9,111 nucleotides of DNA from Candidatus Aquicultor primus (GCA_001767575.1 MELI01000062.1:24119-33229); one strand, 5' to 3'. Counted from the first letter of the stretch, positions 1-7,968 are shown. Program-made: numbers and translations. Notes: generated from the sequence alone by a model not told the origin.

Positions 1-768
1 ACTCTCAGCAAGAGGCCGTGCCGCATCGTTTTTGATAGCGGCGGGTGCGGCGTGCATCATTTTCGCGTTGATATTGCCTAAACCCCGCAGCGTGATAACC
101 ATGTTAGCGTGTTGGTTAGATGCGCCTGCTTTATCCGCCGGAGCCTGGTCCGCATTAATTACATGCGCAATAAGCTTGAAGCGCAGCGTATCCGCTTCAG
201 AGCCCTCAGCCGAGCCTGTCTTTGCCGCATCTTTCAGATGGAGATTGAGCTTGAGCCTTAACGGATCCGGAAGGGTTTCAACAGACTCCTCGAGTGCAAT
301 CTGTGCTCCTTCGCCATTGAGAACATCCTTGAGACTAAAAAGGGCCTTCAGTATAAGATGATTTCCCTTCATCTGCTCCGGGCTTTCGCTAAGCTTGGAT
401 ATCGAATCGGTGATTGCGCCTTTGAGTTCTTCAATCTGAGGCTCGATCTTGTGTCCGCCAAGCAACGATGTCATTATCTCCTCCAGCTTGTCGCCGAGAG
501 TAGTCAAAGCATCGCCCACTTGTTGGAGCAGCGCTAGAAGCTGTTCCTCGCTTATCTTTTGGTCGGAGAGTAGACATGCCGGGATATTCCCGAGCACGCC
601 GGCTTCCGCATTGGCCGGGATTGAACATGTCGCGTTCATGTTCTCGGAGATCATGCCGGCGAGCAGACCCTCAAAATCTAGAGTGGCCTCTTTTAAGTCC
701 GTTCCTTGTGTCTGCGCGGATGACTGGCTCTGAATCGAGCCAGAGATAAGAAGCTGAGCTATGTTCAT
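1..768 (-). CDS. fliK: FliK-like flagellar hook-length control protein, N-terminal part (runs off the left edge)
   Basis: An uninterrupted minus-strand frame starts with ATG at 768 and is still open at base 1, giving 256 codons without a stop. The start is supported by a strong GGAGGTG Shine-Dalgarno (774-780) five bases upstream. The protein begins MNIAQLLISGSIQ and is rich in Ala, Leu, Glu and Ser, with no membrane segment and no signal peptide. I recognise no domain in this part. FliK proteins have a variable N-terminal half, and the conserved Flg_hook domain would lie beyond the window. The call therefore rests on position: it follows fliJ and a YlxF/MotE-like gene, where fliK sits in Bacillus-type fla/che operons. 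FliK is a secreted ruler that stops hook growth and switches the export gate from hook to filament substrates. The 35-bp gap to the upstream gene suggests the same transcript. The frame is certain; the family name is moderately sure. Confidence 0.65.
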   Translation of the reverse strand, partial: MNIAQLLISGSIQSQSSAQTQGTDLKEATLDFEGLLAGMISENMNATCSIPANAEAGVLGNIPACLLSDQKISEEQLLALLQQVGDALTTLGDKLEEIMTSLLGGHKIEPQIEELKGAITDSISKLSESPEQMKGNHLILKALFSLKDVLNGEGAQIALEESVETLPDPLRLKLNLHLKDAAKTGSAEGSEADTLRFKLIAHVINADQAPADKAGASNQHANMVITLRGLGNINAKMMHAAPAAIKNDAARPLAES

Positions 769-803
769 ATTTTCACCTCCCTTCAGCGAAATCGGCCAAA
801 TAG

Positions 804-1286
804 CTAGAGGCCGAGTTTCTTGCTAAGAGTGGCAGCACGATCCGTATCCATGGCAGACAGCACTTCGGCGGCTATCTCCTCATCCATCGCGCTTAATATG
901 GACACAGCTTCACTGTCGGTAAGCTTGGACATAATAATGGCCGCTTGGCCGGGGTCCATAGCTTCGTAGATCTTCACCAGTCTTTTAAGCTTGTCCGTAC
1001 TTTGATCTTCCCCCGTTGCTCGATCCTCAGACGTCGTCATTGTCGTTAATATCGTCGTCGTTGTCGTCGTCGTTGTTTCGGATCCGGTTCCCGCTGCTGT
1101 GGTCGTTGTAGTCGACCCACTCTTATCCTTTTTATCGGTTTCTTCCTTTGCGACATTAGTATTTTTCTTGGCCGGAAATTTTATTACGCCGGTGTATTTG
1201 AGCGAACCAAGTAGGACTACGGCATATACCAATATCAAGATAATGCTGAGCTTAGCTCCGCCTTTCTTCTTTTTGTCAGCGCTCAT
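804..1286 (-). CDS. MotE/YlxF-like membrane protein with MgtE-N-type helical domain and Thr-rich linker
   Basis: This 160-residue protein has a short Lys-rich N-terminus (5-8), one membrane helix (about 14-34), a Thr-rich low-complexity linker (59-85, 18 of 27 residues Thr) and a C-terminal helical domain (about 100-160). That domain has repeated units such as [16 protein letters not shown] and [17 protein letters not shown], as in the MgtE intracellular N domain shared by FliG and MotE. MotE of Sinorhizobium is a periplasmic chaperone of the stator-associated MotC; Bacillus YlxF lies at this operon position and is poorly characterised. A single N-terminal anchor would place the helical domain outside the membrane. 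The ATG at 1286 overlaps the upstream TGA as ATGA, so translational coupling is expected. The family assignment is good. A role in stator or basal-body assembly is inference. Confidence 0.75.
   Translation of the reverse strand: MSADKKKKGGAKLSIILILVYAVVLLGSLKYTGVIKFPAKKNTNVAKEETDKKDKSGSTTTTTAAGTGSETTTTTTTTILTTMTTSEDRATGEDQSTDKLKRLVKIYEAMDPGQAAIIMSKLTDSEAVSILSAMDEEIAAEVLSAMDTDRAATLSKKLGL
1032..1076 (-). repeat. ACR trinucleotide microsatellite encoding poly-Thr
   Basis: Forty-five bases inside the MotE-like gene encode residues 71-85. Twelve of the fifteen codons are ACA or ACG. The first eight read as two copies of a 12-base unit (ACA ACG ACG ACG). Two later non-Thr codons, ATA and ATG, are single C-to-T changes from ACA and ACG, so the tract looks like a decaying simple repeat. 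A change of whole repeat units would alter linker length without changing the frame. Confidence 0.85.
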
Positions 1287-1942
1287 CCGCTCAACCCCTT
1301 AAGCTCTCTCCAGCGTCGCGTGACTTTCTCCACATAGGCCTGCGTTTCCTTAAACGGCGGTATACCACCGAACTTTCGCACATTCCCAGGGCCTGCGTTA
1401 TATGCTGCAAGTGCAAGCTCGACCGTACCGAATCGGTCCAGCATCATTTTTAAATAACGGCTTCCGCCATCGATGTTTTGCGAGGCGTCTAGTGCGTCTT
1501 CTACTCCCAGGGACCGCGCGGTCGCCGGCATCAACTGCATCAAACCCATTGCTCCCGCCGGTGACTTAGCTCGCTCATTAAAGCCGGACTCGGCTTCTAT
1601 GACTGCCTGTATAAGTTCTGCGTCGAGCTCATACCTGCCGGACGCCGCTTCGATAAAGCCGCTAAAAGCACTGTCGCCCTTTCCTTTAGCAATTCCCACT
1701 CGACTTGCGCCCTCATCATTTGACGCCGCACGTTTTGTCTCAGGCCGCAACTTCTGAGCTATATCAAGGGTTTGCGAGAAAGCCGGCCCTTGTTCGGCCT
1801 CAGACTCCAAAACACCTGCGACCGCACCCAAGGTTAACCCTTCGCCAGTCTCAGACACTTTTTGTTGAGACGGCGTAAAAACGCTCAGACGATTTTGTAT
1901 CTCGTAAATGCGCGAGACGACTCGCTCAAGATTGCTCGGCAT
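1283..1942 (-). CDS. Lytic transglycosylase (SLT domain) of the flagellar cluster, no signal peptide
   Basis: A 219-residue protein with a C-terminal SLT/lysozyme-like domain (about 100-205). The family motifs are in order: the catalytic Glu at 118 within [17 protein letters not shown] at 133-139, and AYNAGPGNV at 180-188. Such enzymes cleave the MurNAc-GlcNAc bond non-hydrolytically, leaving 1,6-anhydro-MurNAc. About 95 residues precede the domain, and the N-terminus ([19 protein letters not shown]) is amphipathic, not a Sec signal. Since the substrate is outside the membrane, export through the flagellar type III apparatus is a reasonable inference, by analogy with FlgJ. The ATG at 1942 has an AGGAGG Shine-Dalgarno (1947-1952). 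The gene overlaps fliJ by 17 bp and the next gene by 4 bp. The position between fliJ and fliK supports a role in opening peptidoglycan for the rod. The enzyme class is confident; the export route is not shown. Confidence 0.9.
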   Translation of the reverse strand: MPSNLERVVSRIYEIQNRLSVFTPSQQKVSETGEGLTLGAVAGVLESEAEQGPAFSQTLDIAQKLRPETKRAASNDEGASRVGIAKGKGDSAFSGFIEAASGRYELDAELIQAVIEAESGFNERAKSPAGAMGLMQLMPATARSLGVEDALDASQNIDGGSRYLKMMLDRFGTVELALAAYNAGPGNVRKFGGIPPFKETQAYVEKVTRRWRELKGLSG

Positions 1943-2405
1943 GATCCCTCCTTAGCGGATTCCCATCGTCCCTATTGTGGCGCACTGTCGCAATCTCATC
2001 GATTATACCCTGCTCGACTCGTTCGGCCTCCAACTTATACTCACTAAGCTGTTTTTCCTCTAGCTTCTCTAAGACCTTCCGGTCTTTCGCGGCCTCGAGT
2101 AAGCGCTCTTGGACTTTTCTGACCTCAGTCGCAAGGCTTGCCACCCGGGATAATTGGACCTCTATCTGACGCTCCAATCGTTCTATGAATTTTACATGCA
2201 CCGATATCTCGGTCGCATCTATAGCGGATTTTTGCTTTTCACGTAGGGCTTTATGTGAGTCGGCAAGGCGAACGTTGAGCTGCGTCAAGCGCTCTTTTTC
2301 AAACACATACAACCGCTTGACCTCGGCCAACTCCTTCTTCACCAGATCTTCCTTCTTCTGTCGATGATGGAGAACCGACTTTAGCTTAAAGACAAATCTA
2401 TTCAT
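1926..2405 (-). CDS. fliJ: Flagellar export protein FliJ
   Basis: A 159-residue, highly charged, almost entirely helical protein. The N-terminus [22 protein letters not shown] fits the FliJ pattern of Phe-x-x-Leu followed by a Lys/Glu-rich coiled coil, and the stretch [19 protein letters not shown] (about 107-125) matches the second FliJ helix. FliJ is the central stalk of the export ATPase: it inserts into the FliI hexamer, resembles the F1 gamma subunit, and contacts FlhA. The sequence is poorly conserved across families, but size, coiled-coil character and position directly after fliI make the call firm. The ATG at 2405 is preceded by AAGGGA, which begins within the fliI stop codon; the gap to fliI is only 8 bp. 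The last 17 bp overlap the transglycosylase gene, whose Shine-Dalgarno therefore lies inside fliJ. Confidence 0.9.
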   Translation of the reverse strand: MNRFVFKLKSVLHHRQKKEDLVKKELAEVKRLYVFEKERLTQLNVRLADSHKALREKQKSAIDATEISVHVKFIERLERQIEVQLSRVASLATEVRKVQERLLEAAKDRKVLEKLEEKQLSEYKLEAERVEQGIIDEIATVRHNRDDGNPLRRDHAEQS

Positions 2406-2413
2406 AATGTCCC

Positions 2414-3757
2414 TTAGAGCTCTTGTTGCTCGACAAATATTTCCAGTAGCTCAGCTACCGTATCGTTAAAGGGAAGCGCTTCTTCAACATCTTGTTTCAA
2501 GAACGTTCTCGCCTGATCTATTAAACCTATAGCGTAGTCGATTCGCGGATTGCTGCCACTGACATAGGCGCCGATATTGATGAGGTCTTCGGCCTCCCTG
2601 TGTGTGGCAAGCACGTCGCGCAATTGGCCCGAGCCTGCCATGTGTTCTCTACTTACGATATCGGGCATTACCCTGCTTACGCTCTGCAAGACATCGATTG
2701 CCGGATAATGATTTTGAGCGGCGAGTCTTCGAGATAAGACGATGTGCCCGTCGAGAATTCCTCGAACTGCGTCGGCAATAGGCTCATTCATGTCATCCGC
2801 CTCAACTAGAACTGTATAAAGCCCTGTAATCGTGCCATATTGAGCGGTACCTGAGCGCTCAAGCAACTTCGGCAGGAGCGCGAAGACAGACGGTGTGTAG
2901 CCGCGGGTCGCCGGAGGCTCACCGATTGCGAGCCCGACTTCGCGCTGTGACATAGCAAACCTGGTCACAGAATCCATCATCAACATCACGTCGAGGCCTT
3001 GGTCTCTAAAATATTCGGCAATCGCCGTTGCCGCGAAAGCACCTTTGAGACGTATCAGCGCCGGCTTGTCGGATGTTGCCACAACCACAACCGAACGCGC
3101 CAAACCTTCCTCGCCTAAATCTTTTTCGATGAAGTCGCGAACCTCCCTGCCCCTCTCACCAATCAGCCCGATAACATTGACATCCGCATTCGTATTTCTG
3201 GCGATCATGCCGAGAAGCGTGCTTTTTCCGACACCACTGCCGGCGAATATACCGATTCTTTGCCCCCTACCGCATGTCAAAACCCCATCCAGTGCCTTAA
3301 CTCCTAGAGTGAGAGGTTCACTGATCCGCGCGCGCTTTAGTGGGTTTGGGGGTTGGTTGTGGAGCGGGTACTCCTTTTCGGGAAAGATCAGACCCTTATC
3401 ATCTATGTAATTACCTAAGCCATCTATGACTCTGCCCAAGAGGGACTTGCCGACTCCTACCGATAGAAACTTGCCGCTCGCCACTACCTCGCAGCCCGGT
3501 TTGATGCCACTCATATCTCCAAGCGGCATGAGAAGCACTCTATTCTCTTTAAAACCGACGACTTCAGCCTCGACCGGAGGCTGGTTTCTAGATATATGCA
3601 AATAGCAGAGTTCGCCGACCTGAGCAGGTGGCCCTTGCGATTCGATTACGAGGCCTACAACCTGAGTAACCCGGCCATTCTGCTTTATCGCCGACATTCT
3701 CCTGACAGCATCGTGTAGCTTGACGAAATCCGGTTTGCGCTGTTGCGAATCAATCAA
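2414..3757 (-). CDS. fliI: Flagellum-specific type III export ATPase FliI
   Basis: At 447 residues this is a full-length FliI. Visible motifs are the Walker A loop AGSGVGKST (172-180), the GERGREV catalytic-glutamate motif (200-206), the Walker B strand VMLMMDS (257-263), the type III ATPase stretch GYTPSVFALLPKLLERSG (286-303), and the alpha/beta ATPase signature starting at PAIDVLQSVS (352-361). An N-terminal beta-barrel domain covers about 28-97. FliI forms a hexamer at the base of the flagellar export gate, is held by FliH, and helps unload and drive substrates. The start is TTG at 3757, overlapping fliH by 8 bp. An in-frame TAA lies five codons upstream with no ATG or GTG between, and AAGGGGAG precedes the TTG. 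The next Met, residue 21, has an SD-like sequence too close to be good and would remove N-terminal residues of the usual kind. Confidence 0.97.
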   Translation of the reverse strand: MIDSQQRKPDFVKLHDAVRRMSAIKQNGRVTQVVGLVIESQGPPAQVGELCYLHISRNQPPVEAEVVGFKENRVLLMPLGDMSGIKPGCEVVASGKFLSVGVGKSLLGRVIDGLGNYIDDKGLIFPEKEYPLHNQPPNPLKRARISEPLTLGVKALDGVLTCGRGQRIGIFAGSGVGKSTLLGMIARNTNADVNVIGLIGERGREVRDFIEKDLGEEGLARSVVVVATSDKPALIRLKGAFAATAIAEYFRDQGLDVMLMMDSVTRFAMSQREVGLAIGEPPATRGYTPSVFALLPKLLERSGTAQYGTITGLYTVLVEADDMNEPIADAVRGILDGHIVLSRRLAAQNHYPAIDVLQSVSRVMPDIVSREHMAGSGQLRDVLATHREAEDLINIGAYVSGSNPRIDYAIGLIDQARTFLKQDVEEALPFNDTVAELLEIFVEQQEL

Positions 3758-4406
3758 CGTCGATTGCTCCCCTTAAGGACTGCTTGACCTCATTTAATTG
3801 AGACTCGATTCCGGCGTCGATATTACCGGCATTAGTCTCTATCACGCATCCGCCCCTTCTTATCCTGCGGTCTGCGATCAACTCTATTTTTTGAATCCCA
3901 TCCATGGCGCACATGAGATCTTCTTTCGCTTCCTTCATCACCTCGAGGTCCTCGGAGTTGACCCTTATCACGATATGCTCCCGCTCCACCGCCAAGAGCA
4001 ACGCTTTTTTAGCGATGTTCGTTACGGTCTTAGGATCAAGCTTGACTTGTTCGGCAACGAGCTTTTCTGCTATATCCAGCGCCAGCTCGACGATATTTGT
4101 TTCTGCTCCATGAATAAACTTCCATTTTTGCTCGGAGGCTTCTTGGGCTAGTGCGATTATCGCTTGAGTCGTCTCGGCGACATGCAACGCCGCCCTCGCC
4201 ATGCCATCACGATATCCCTCCTCGCCGGCCTGGTTCTTGATTTCAACCGCATCCGCTTGCGCTTTTTCTATAATAGCGGCCGCTTCCGCGTGAGCATCGG
4301 CCAAGGCCTCGGGGCCACCTCCAAGCCCAGACACACCGGGCTCATAAGCCAGCTTGTCAAAACTCAGGCTCTTTACGCTGTCGCGGTTGCGAATAATTCT
4401 AGACAA
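3750..4406 (-). CDS. fliH: Flagellar assembly protein FliH (regulator and stator of FliI)
   Basis: A 218-residue protein with an Ala/Glu-rich helical segment (about 32-95), which gives the FliH rod, and a C-terminal domain ending in ADRRIRRGGCVIETNAG (178-194) followed by DAGIESQL. This GG-C-V-I-E-T and D-x-x-I-x-x-QL pattern is the FliH/YscL/V-ATPase E-subunit signature. FliH dimers bind the FliI N-terminus, restrain its ATPase and dock it to the C-ring. The start is TTG at 4406: the preceding in-frame codon is TAG, so nothing longer is possible, and the resulting N-terminus (MSRIIRNRDS) looks like other FliH proteins. The first internal Met is residue 69, which is too late. A GAGAGGAAGAG stretch upstream can serve as ribosome-binding site. 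It overlaps fliG by 8 bp and fliI by 8 bp. Confidence 0.95.
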   Translation of the reverse strand: MSRIIRNRDSVKSLSFDKLAYEPGVSGLGGGPEALADAHAEAAAIIEKAQADAVEIKNQAGEEGYRDGMARAALHVAETTQAIIALAQEASEQKWKFIHGAETNIVELALDIAEKLVAEQVKLDPKTVTNIAKKALLLAVEREHIVIRVNSEDLEVMKEAKEDLMCAMDGIQKIELIADRRIRRGGCVIETNAGNIDAGIESQLNEVKQSLRGAIDVD

Positions 4407-5439
4407 CTATCTCTTCCTCTCCGCCGCGCGCTATGATGATCTCGCCATCTTCCTCCAGGCGGCGGACGGTGTTTACTATCTCTTGCTGCGCAAGCTCCAC
4501 GTCTTTCAGGCGAACCGGACCGAGAAACTCCATATCTTCGCGGAGCATTTCCCCGGCTCGTTGCGACATGTTGGCGAAAATTTTCTCTTTGAGCTCATCG
4601 TTTGCAGTCTTAAGCGCAAGCGCAAGTCTCTTGGTCTCGACCTCGCGAAGAACACGCTGAATTGCACGGTCTTCGAGGTTGATAACATCCTCGAACGTAA
4701 ATAGCTTGCGCCTTATCTCATCGGCAAGCTCGGGGTTTTCGTCCTCAAGAATCTCAAGAATGGCCCGCTCTGTGCCACGGTCAACTTGGTTGAGTATCTT
4801 GACCGTGGCATCGAGTCCACCCACGGCGGCATACTCCTGACCTCTGGCAAGAGACGATACTTTAGATTCGAGAATGTTTTCCACCTCTGCGATGATATCC
4901 GGTGTCGTCCTATCCATCAAAGCGATGCGCCGCACCACCTCAGCCCGCAAGACCGTCTCGAGCTGTTTTAGAATCAACGATGCCTGCTCCGGGCGAAGAT
5001 GGGTTAAGACAAGCGCGATCGTCTGCGGATGCTCGTCCTCTATAAAACTTAGTATTTCGTTCGGATCGGCGTTACGTAAAAAATGAAATGGGGCTATTTC
5101 AAGAGTAGCGCTCAAGCGCTCAATAATCTCACGGGCTTTGTTCTTGCCGAGCGCCCGCTCCAGAATGTCGCTCGCGTACTCGAGCCCGCCAGAGGTGATG
5201 AAACCTTGCGCTTCATATAAATCATGAAACTCGCTGAGAACCTTGTCGGTGACTCCTTGTGGCAACTTCTCGACGTGAGCTATCTCTGCAACCAGCAATT
5301 CAACTTCGCCTTCGTTGAGCCTCTTTAGCACCTGTGCCGACAAATCCGGTCCCAGTGCGAGTAGAAGAATTGCGGCTTTTTGCCTGTCTGATACTCCTTG
5401 CTTAGGACCTGCCGAACGCATCCTTGCCACCACTTGCAA
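4399..5439 (-). CDS. fliG: Flagellar motor switch/rotor protein FliG
   Basis: A 346-residue protein, about the usual FliG length. It has the N-terminal FliF-binding domain (about 15-110, with SDRQKAAILLLALGPDLSAQVL), the middle domain with the EHPQ motif at 136-139 in EDEHPQTIALVLTHL, a GG linker at 207-208, and the C-terminal torque domain (about 215-335) with LFTFEDV at 246-252 and many charged residues on the helix facing the stator. FliG joins the FliF MS ring to FliM and takes torque from the stator. The longest frame starts with TTG at 5439, directly after an in-frame TGA, with a GGGGG stretch four bases upstream. GTG at 5433 or 5430, or ATG at 5421, are also possible, so the start is uncertain by up to six codons. 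The gene is separated from fliF by 128 bp and overlaps fliH by 8 bp. Confidence 0.97.
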   Translation of the reverse strand: MQVVARMRSAGPKQGVSDRQKAAILLLALGPDLSAQVLKRLNEGEVELLVAEIAHVEKLPQGVTDKVLSEFHDLYEAQGFITSGGLEYASDILERALGKNKAREIIERLSATLEIAPFHFLRNADPNEILSFIEDEHPQTIALVLTHLRPEQASLILKQLETVLRAEVVRRIALMDRTTPDIIAEVENILESKVSSLARGQEYAAVGGLDATVKILNQVDRGTERAILEILEDENPELADEIRRKLFTFEDVINLEDRAIQRVLREVETKRLALALKTANDELKEKIFANMSQRAGEMLREDMEFLGPVRLKDVELAQQEIVNTVRRLEEDGEIIIARGGEEEIVV

Positions 5440-5497
5440 TCAACCCCCGTGATACTTTATATAAAACTAAAATGCTTTCTCTTTGACCATTACAATA

Positions 5498-5517
5498 TAA
5501 GACATAGGTCTTAAGAC
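5498..5517. repeat. Overlapping inverted repeats in the fliF-fliG gap (possible operator)
   Basis: On the plus strand TAAGAC (5498-5503), a four-base spacer, and GTCTTA (5508-5513) form a perfect inverted repeat. The second arm also belongs to the perfect 10-base palindrome GTCTTAAGAC (5508-5517). Three half-sites are thus packed into 20 bp. On the minus strand, TTGTCT (5514-5519) lies 16 bases before TATTGT (5492-5497), a weak -35/-10 pair spanning the repeats, so a protein bound here could control an internal promoter for fliG and downstream genes. The repeats are seen directly; the function is inferred. Confidence 0.45.
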
Positions 5518-5567
5518 AAAAGGCCGGCATTATGCGCCATGTGCTGGAGCCTGTGATAGCAGAGCCC

Positions 5568-7193
5568 TTACGTGTTTAACCAGATGCGCAGCAACTGAGC
5601 GACGTCTCCAGGTCTCTCTTTCGCCAGGTTTTGTATCTCCTCTTTCGTGAGCTGCGACTTTCGCTGCTCAATCTGCATCTCTCTCTTCTTCTCGGGTGTA
5701 ATCTTGCTGATATTTATATCTCCGAGATCTAAACTCGCGACCCCAGCCGCCGCTACCGAGCGTGGTGCCAACAACTCCGGTTGCCTTGCAGGCCTTACGC
5801 TAGAGATGACTTTCAAGAGTGCGAACAAGCCCACCATAACCAGAATCGCTACCAATGCATATTTGCCATATTCCGCGTACATCTCCCTTTGCTGGGCATC
5901 AGCGATAGCTTTTTCTTCCTTTTTCATCCATTCGGTGTCAAACGGCACGCTGCTAACGGTTAGCACATCACCCCGGCCCTTGTCGATACCGCAAGCCGCT
6001 GACACCAATTCCTCAATCGTCTCATCACGAATCGGCTTGCTTCCATCGTTGTTAACGACTACTGCGACCGACAACTTTTTGAGCTCGCCGGGTGGCTTCA
6101 CCTCTTGTTCGCTGATTTCGGTAAAACCATAATTGGTCGTTTTCTTCTGCCGCGAATAGGTTGAGTCACCATCGCTCTGGCTACCACTCGGGTATGTCGC
6201 AGATGCCTGCTGCTCGCTAGTAGCAGAGCTTGGCACCTGGGATGTGACTCCGGGAATGCCTCCTGGTGAAGCTCCTTGGCCCTCGTATTTCTCTTTGTCG
6301 ACCTCTTCGCTGATTACTACAGGCTCCTCTTCTTGTTTGACGATTTTGCTCGCCGTGCTCTTCTGGGTGAAGTCGAGGTCGGCCGAGACTCGCACAACGG
6401 CGTTGCTCTCACTTCCCAAGACTGTTCCGAGCATCGACTCTATTGATTTCTCGAGCGTTCCCTCATAAGCTTCCTTCGCACCCAGCTGGGTCTTGGTATA
6501 ATTACCACCCGATGCGAACGACGAATCTCCGGTAGCCTCATTCAAAATATTGCCGGTGGTGTCCACAACCGTTATGTTCTCGGTTTTTAGCCCTTCGATG
6601 CTCTTCGAGACGAGATTTACAATACCTTGAACCTTACTATCGGCGAGCCTGGCACCGGCACGCGGTTTTATTACGACTGACGCCGTCGCCGGGTTCTCCT
6701 TGTCTTTATAGAGCGAAGGTTCGGGCAAAACTATATGCACCCTAGCCCCCTCTATCTCGTTTATCTGCGATATGGTTCGCCCCAACTCGCCCTCCAAGGC
6801 CCTTCTATAATTGAGCTTCTGAGCGAACTCCGATAATCCAAAATTGGTCTGGTCGAATATCTCGAAACCGACCGTGCCTCCTTCGGGCAAGCCCTCGCCG
6901 GCCAACTGGATGCGGGCTTCATGTACCTGATTGCTCGGAACCTCGATTATGCTCGAACCGTTGAGACGGTAGGGAACTTTTTTCTCTTGGAGTTTGGCTA
7001 CGATAGCGCCTGCGTCTTCGGAACTCAAATTCGAGAAAAGAACGGAATATGATGGTCTTGAGACCCAATAGAAGAGCGAACCCAGCGCAACGACAAATAA
7101 GATGATCGTCATCAAGATAATCATCTTCTGATTTATGTCCAGCTTATCCCAGCCTGTTTTGGCGTTTTCAAGCATTCCAGGGGGCGATGCCAT
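5568..7193 (-). CDS. fliF: Flagellar MS-ring protein FliF
   Basis: A 541-residue FliF with the expected layout: a membrane helix at about 24-45, YscJ/FliF ring-building domains in the extracytoplasmic part (about 48-215), including AGEGLPEGGTVGFEIFDQTNFG (98-119) and EGARVHIVLPEPSLY (148-162), a third ring-building region interrupted by a Gly/Ser-rich low-complexity stretch (about 304-347), a second membrane helix at about 444-465, and a cytoplasmic tail ending RPGDVAQLLRIWLNT. That tail binds the FliG N-domain, and its intact ending argues against truncation at the following gap. FliF multimers form the MS ring and collar that house the export gate. ATG at 7193 has AAGGTGGGTGAG upstream. The gap to fliE is 19 bp. 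The identification is secure. Confidence 0.98.
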   Translation of the reverse strand: MASPPGMLENAKTGWDKLDINQKMIILMTIILFVVALGSLFYWVSRPSYSVLFSNLSSEDAGAIVAKLQEKKVPYRLNGSSIIEVPSNQVHEARIQLAGEGLPEGGTVGFEIFDQTNFGLSEFAQKLNYRRALEGELGRTISQINEIEGARVHIVLPEPSLYKDKENPATASVVIKPRAGARLADSKVQGIVNLVSKSIEGLKTENITVVDTTGNILNEATGDSSFASGGNYTKTQLGAKEAYEGTLEKSIESMLGTVLGSESNAVVRVSADLDFTQKSTASKIVKQEEEPVVISEEVDKEKYEGQGASPGGIPGVTSQVPSSATSEQQASATYPSGSQSDGDSTYSRQKKTTNYGFTEISEQEVKPPGELKKLSVAVVVNNDGSKPIRDETIEELVSAACGIDKGRGDVLTVSSVPFDTEWMKKEEKAIADAQQREMYAEYGKYALVAILVMVGLFALLKVISSVRPARQPELLAPRSVAAAGVASLDLGDINISKITPEKKREMQIEQRKSQLTKEEIQNLAKERPGDVAQLLRIWLNT

Positions 7194-7212
7194 GAGCTAA
7201 TTCTCACCCACC

Positions 7213-7515
7213 TTAAACTTGCATTCTCATTACTTCCTGATACGCTTCCATTACTTTGTTCCTGAGTTGGATTGTCAGCTGCATTGCGACGCTTGCTTTT
7301 TCTACTGCGATCATTACTTCATGGACATCAAGCTCACCAGCGGCGAATTTCTCGACCGCTGTATCTGCGCTTTTCTGCAATTCAGATACTTTGTTGATTG
7401 TTTGATCGAAGACCTCGGTAAATGAGCCAAGGACTTTCCCTGATGGGCTCTCGATCTTAGCTGGTGAGATTGCCGCACCCTGTATCGGATTGAGCTTAAT
7501 GGGAACTATTTCCAT
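7213..7515 (-). CDS. fliE: Flagellar hook-basal body protein FliE
   Basis: A 100-residue FliE, the usual size. The C-terminal half has the family signature: GELDVHEVMIAVEKASVAMQ (about 60-79), then LTIQLRNKVMEAYQEVMRMQV (about 80-100). FliE is a small helical export substrate that connects the FliF ring to the proximal rod and is among the first proteins to leave the export gate. Near-homologues differ mainly in the short N-terminal region, which here is about 30 residues without predicted structure. ATG at 7515 follows an AAGAAGGT sequence. The gaps are 18 bp to flgC and 19 bp to fliF, so all three are expected on one transcript. Confidence 0.97.
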   Translation of the reverse strand: MEIVPIKLNPIQGAAISPAKIESPSGKVLGSFTEVFDQTINKVSELQKSADTAVEKFAAGELDVHEVMIAVEKASVAMQLTIQLRNKVMEAYQEVMRMQV

Positions 7516-7533
7516 ATCAGCCGACCTTCTTTA

Positions 7534-7965
7534 CTATATCTCTAGCGATTTCATGGCCATACTTTTTGCTGCGTTCATCACAGTGACGTTGGCCTCATAG
7601 GCACGTGTCGCTGCAATCATATTTACCATCTCTGTTACGACATTTACATTCGGCATTGCTACATATCCATTCGCGTCTGCGTCCGGGTGCTCGGGGTTGT
7701 ACGTCAAGCGTGGAGCGCTACTGTCTTTCAATATGGCCGCTACCTTGACTCCTTGTCCTGCGGAAGTGCTGCCTGCGCTCCCAAGTAATTGAGAAAAACT
7801 GCCTCGACCCTGCGGCGTCATGACGATATCCCGCCTTCGGTATGGGCCGCCTTCGGCCGTCCTCGTCGTGTTTGCGTTGGCAATGTTGCTCGATATCGTG
7901 TCCAGCCATAAACGATTTGCGCTAAGACCCGATGAGCTTATCCGCAGTGTCGAAAATATACTCAC
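7534..7965 (-). CDS. flgC: Flagellar proximal rod protein FlgC
   Basis: A 143-residue rod protein. The N-terminus SIFSTLRISSSGLSANRLWLDTISSNIANANTTRT carries the rod/hook family helix with the S-N-I-A-N-A-N-T-T-R-T motif (27-37) and then AEGGPYRRRDIVM, which is specific for FlgC. The C-terminus MVNMIAATRAYEANVTVMNAAKSMAMKSLEI (113-143) forms the second helix of the coiled pair. FlgC is a proximal rod subunit exported without a cleaved signal. The start is GTG at 7965, with a full GGAGGT Shine-Dalgarno (7971-7976) five bases upstream; this site is written in the last codons and stop of flgB. Only 3 bp separate the two genes. Confidence 0.97.
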   Translation of the reverse strand: MSIFSTLRISSSGLSANRLWLDTISSNIANANTTRTAEGGPYRRRDIVMTPQGRGSFSQLLGSAGSTSAGQGVKVAAILKDSSAPRLTYNPEHPDADANGYVAMPNVNVVTEMVNMIAATRAYEANVTVMNAAKSMAMKSLEI

Positions 7966-7968
7966 TTC

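Noticed and set aside
789..796. GCCGATTT upstream of fliK as a sigma-28 -10 element
   Set aside because: No TAAA-like -35 is found 14-16 bases upstream, and the match is isolated.
3045..3410. Plus-strand 121-codon ORF
   Set aside because: Antisense to the fliI catalytic core, with low-complexity translation typical of shadow frames.
5520..5552. GC-rich stretch followed by TTTT after fliF as a Rho-independent terminator
   Set aside because: On the minus strand only a 3-4 bp stem forms before GGCCTTTT, which is too weak. Partial attenuation cannot be excluded.
5647..6132. Plus-strand 161-codon ORF
   Set aside because: It lies fully antisense to fliF, has no family resemblance and no ribosome-binding site of note; it is a shadow frame.
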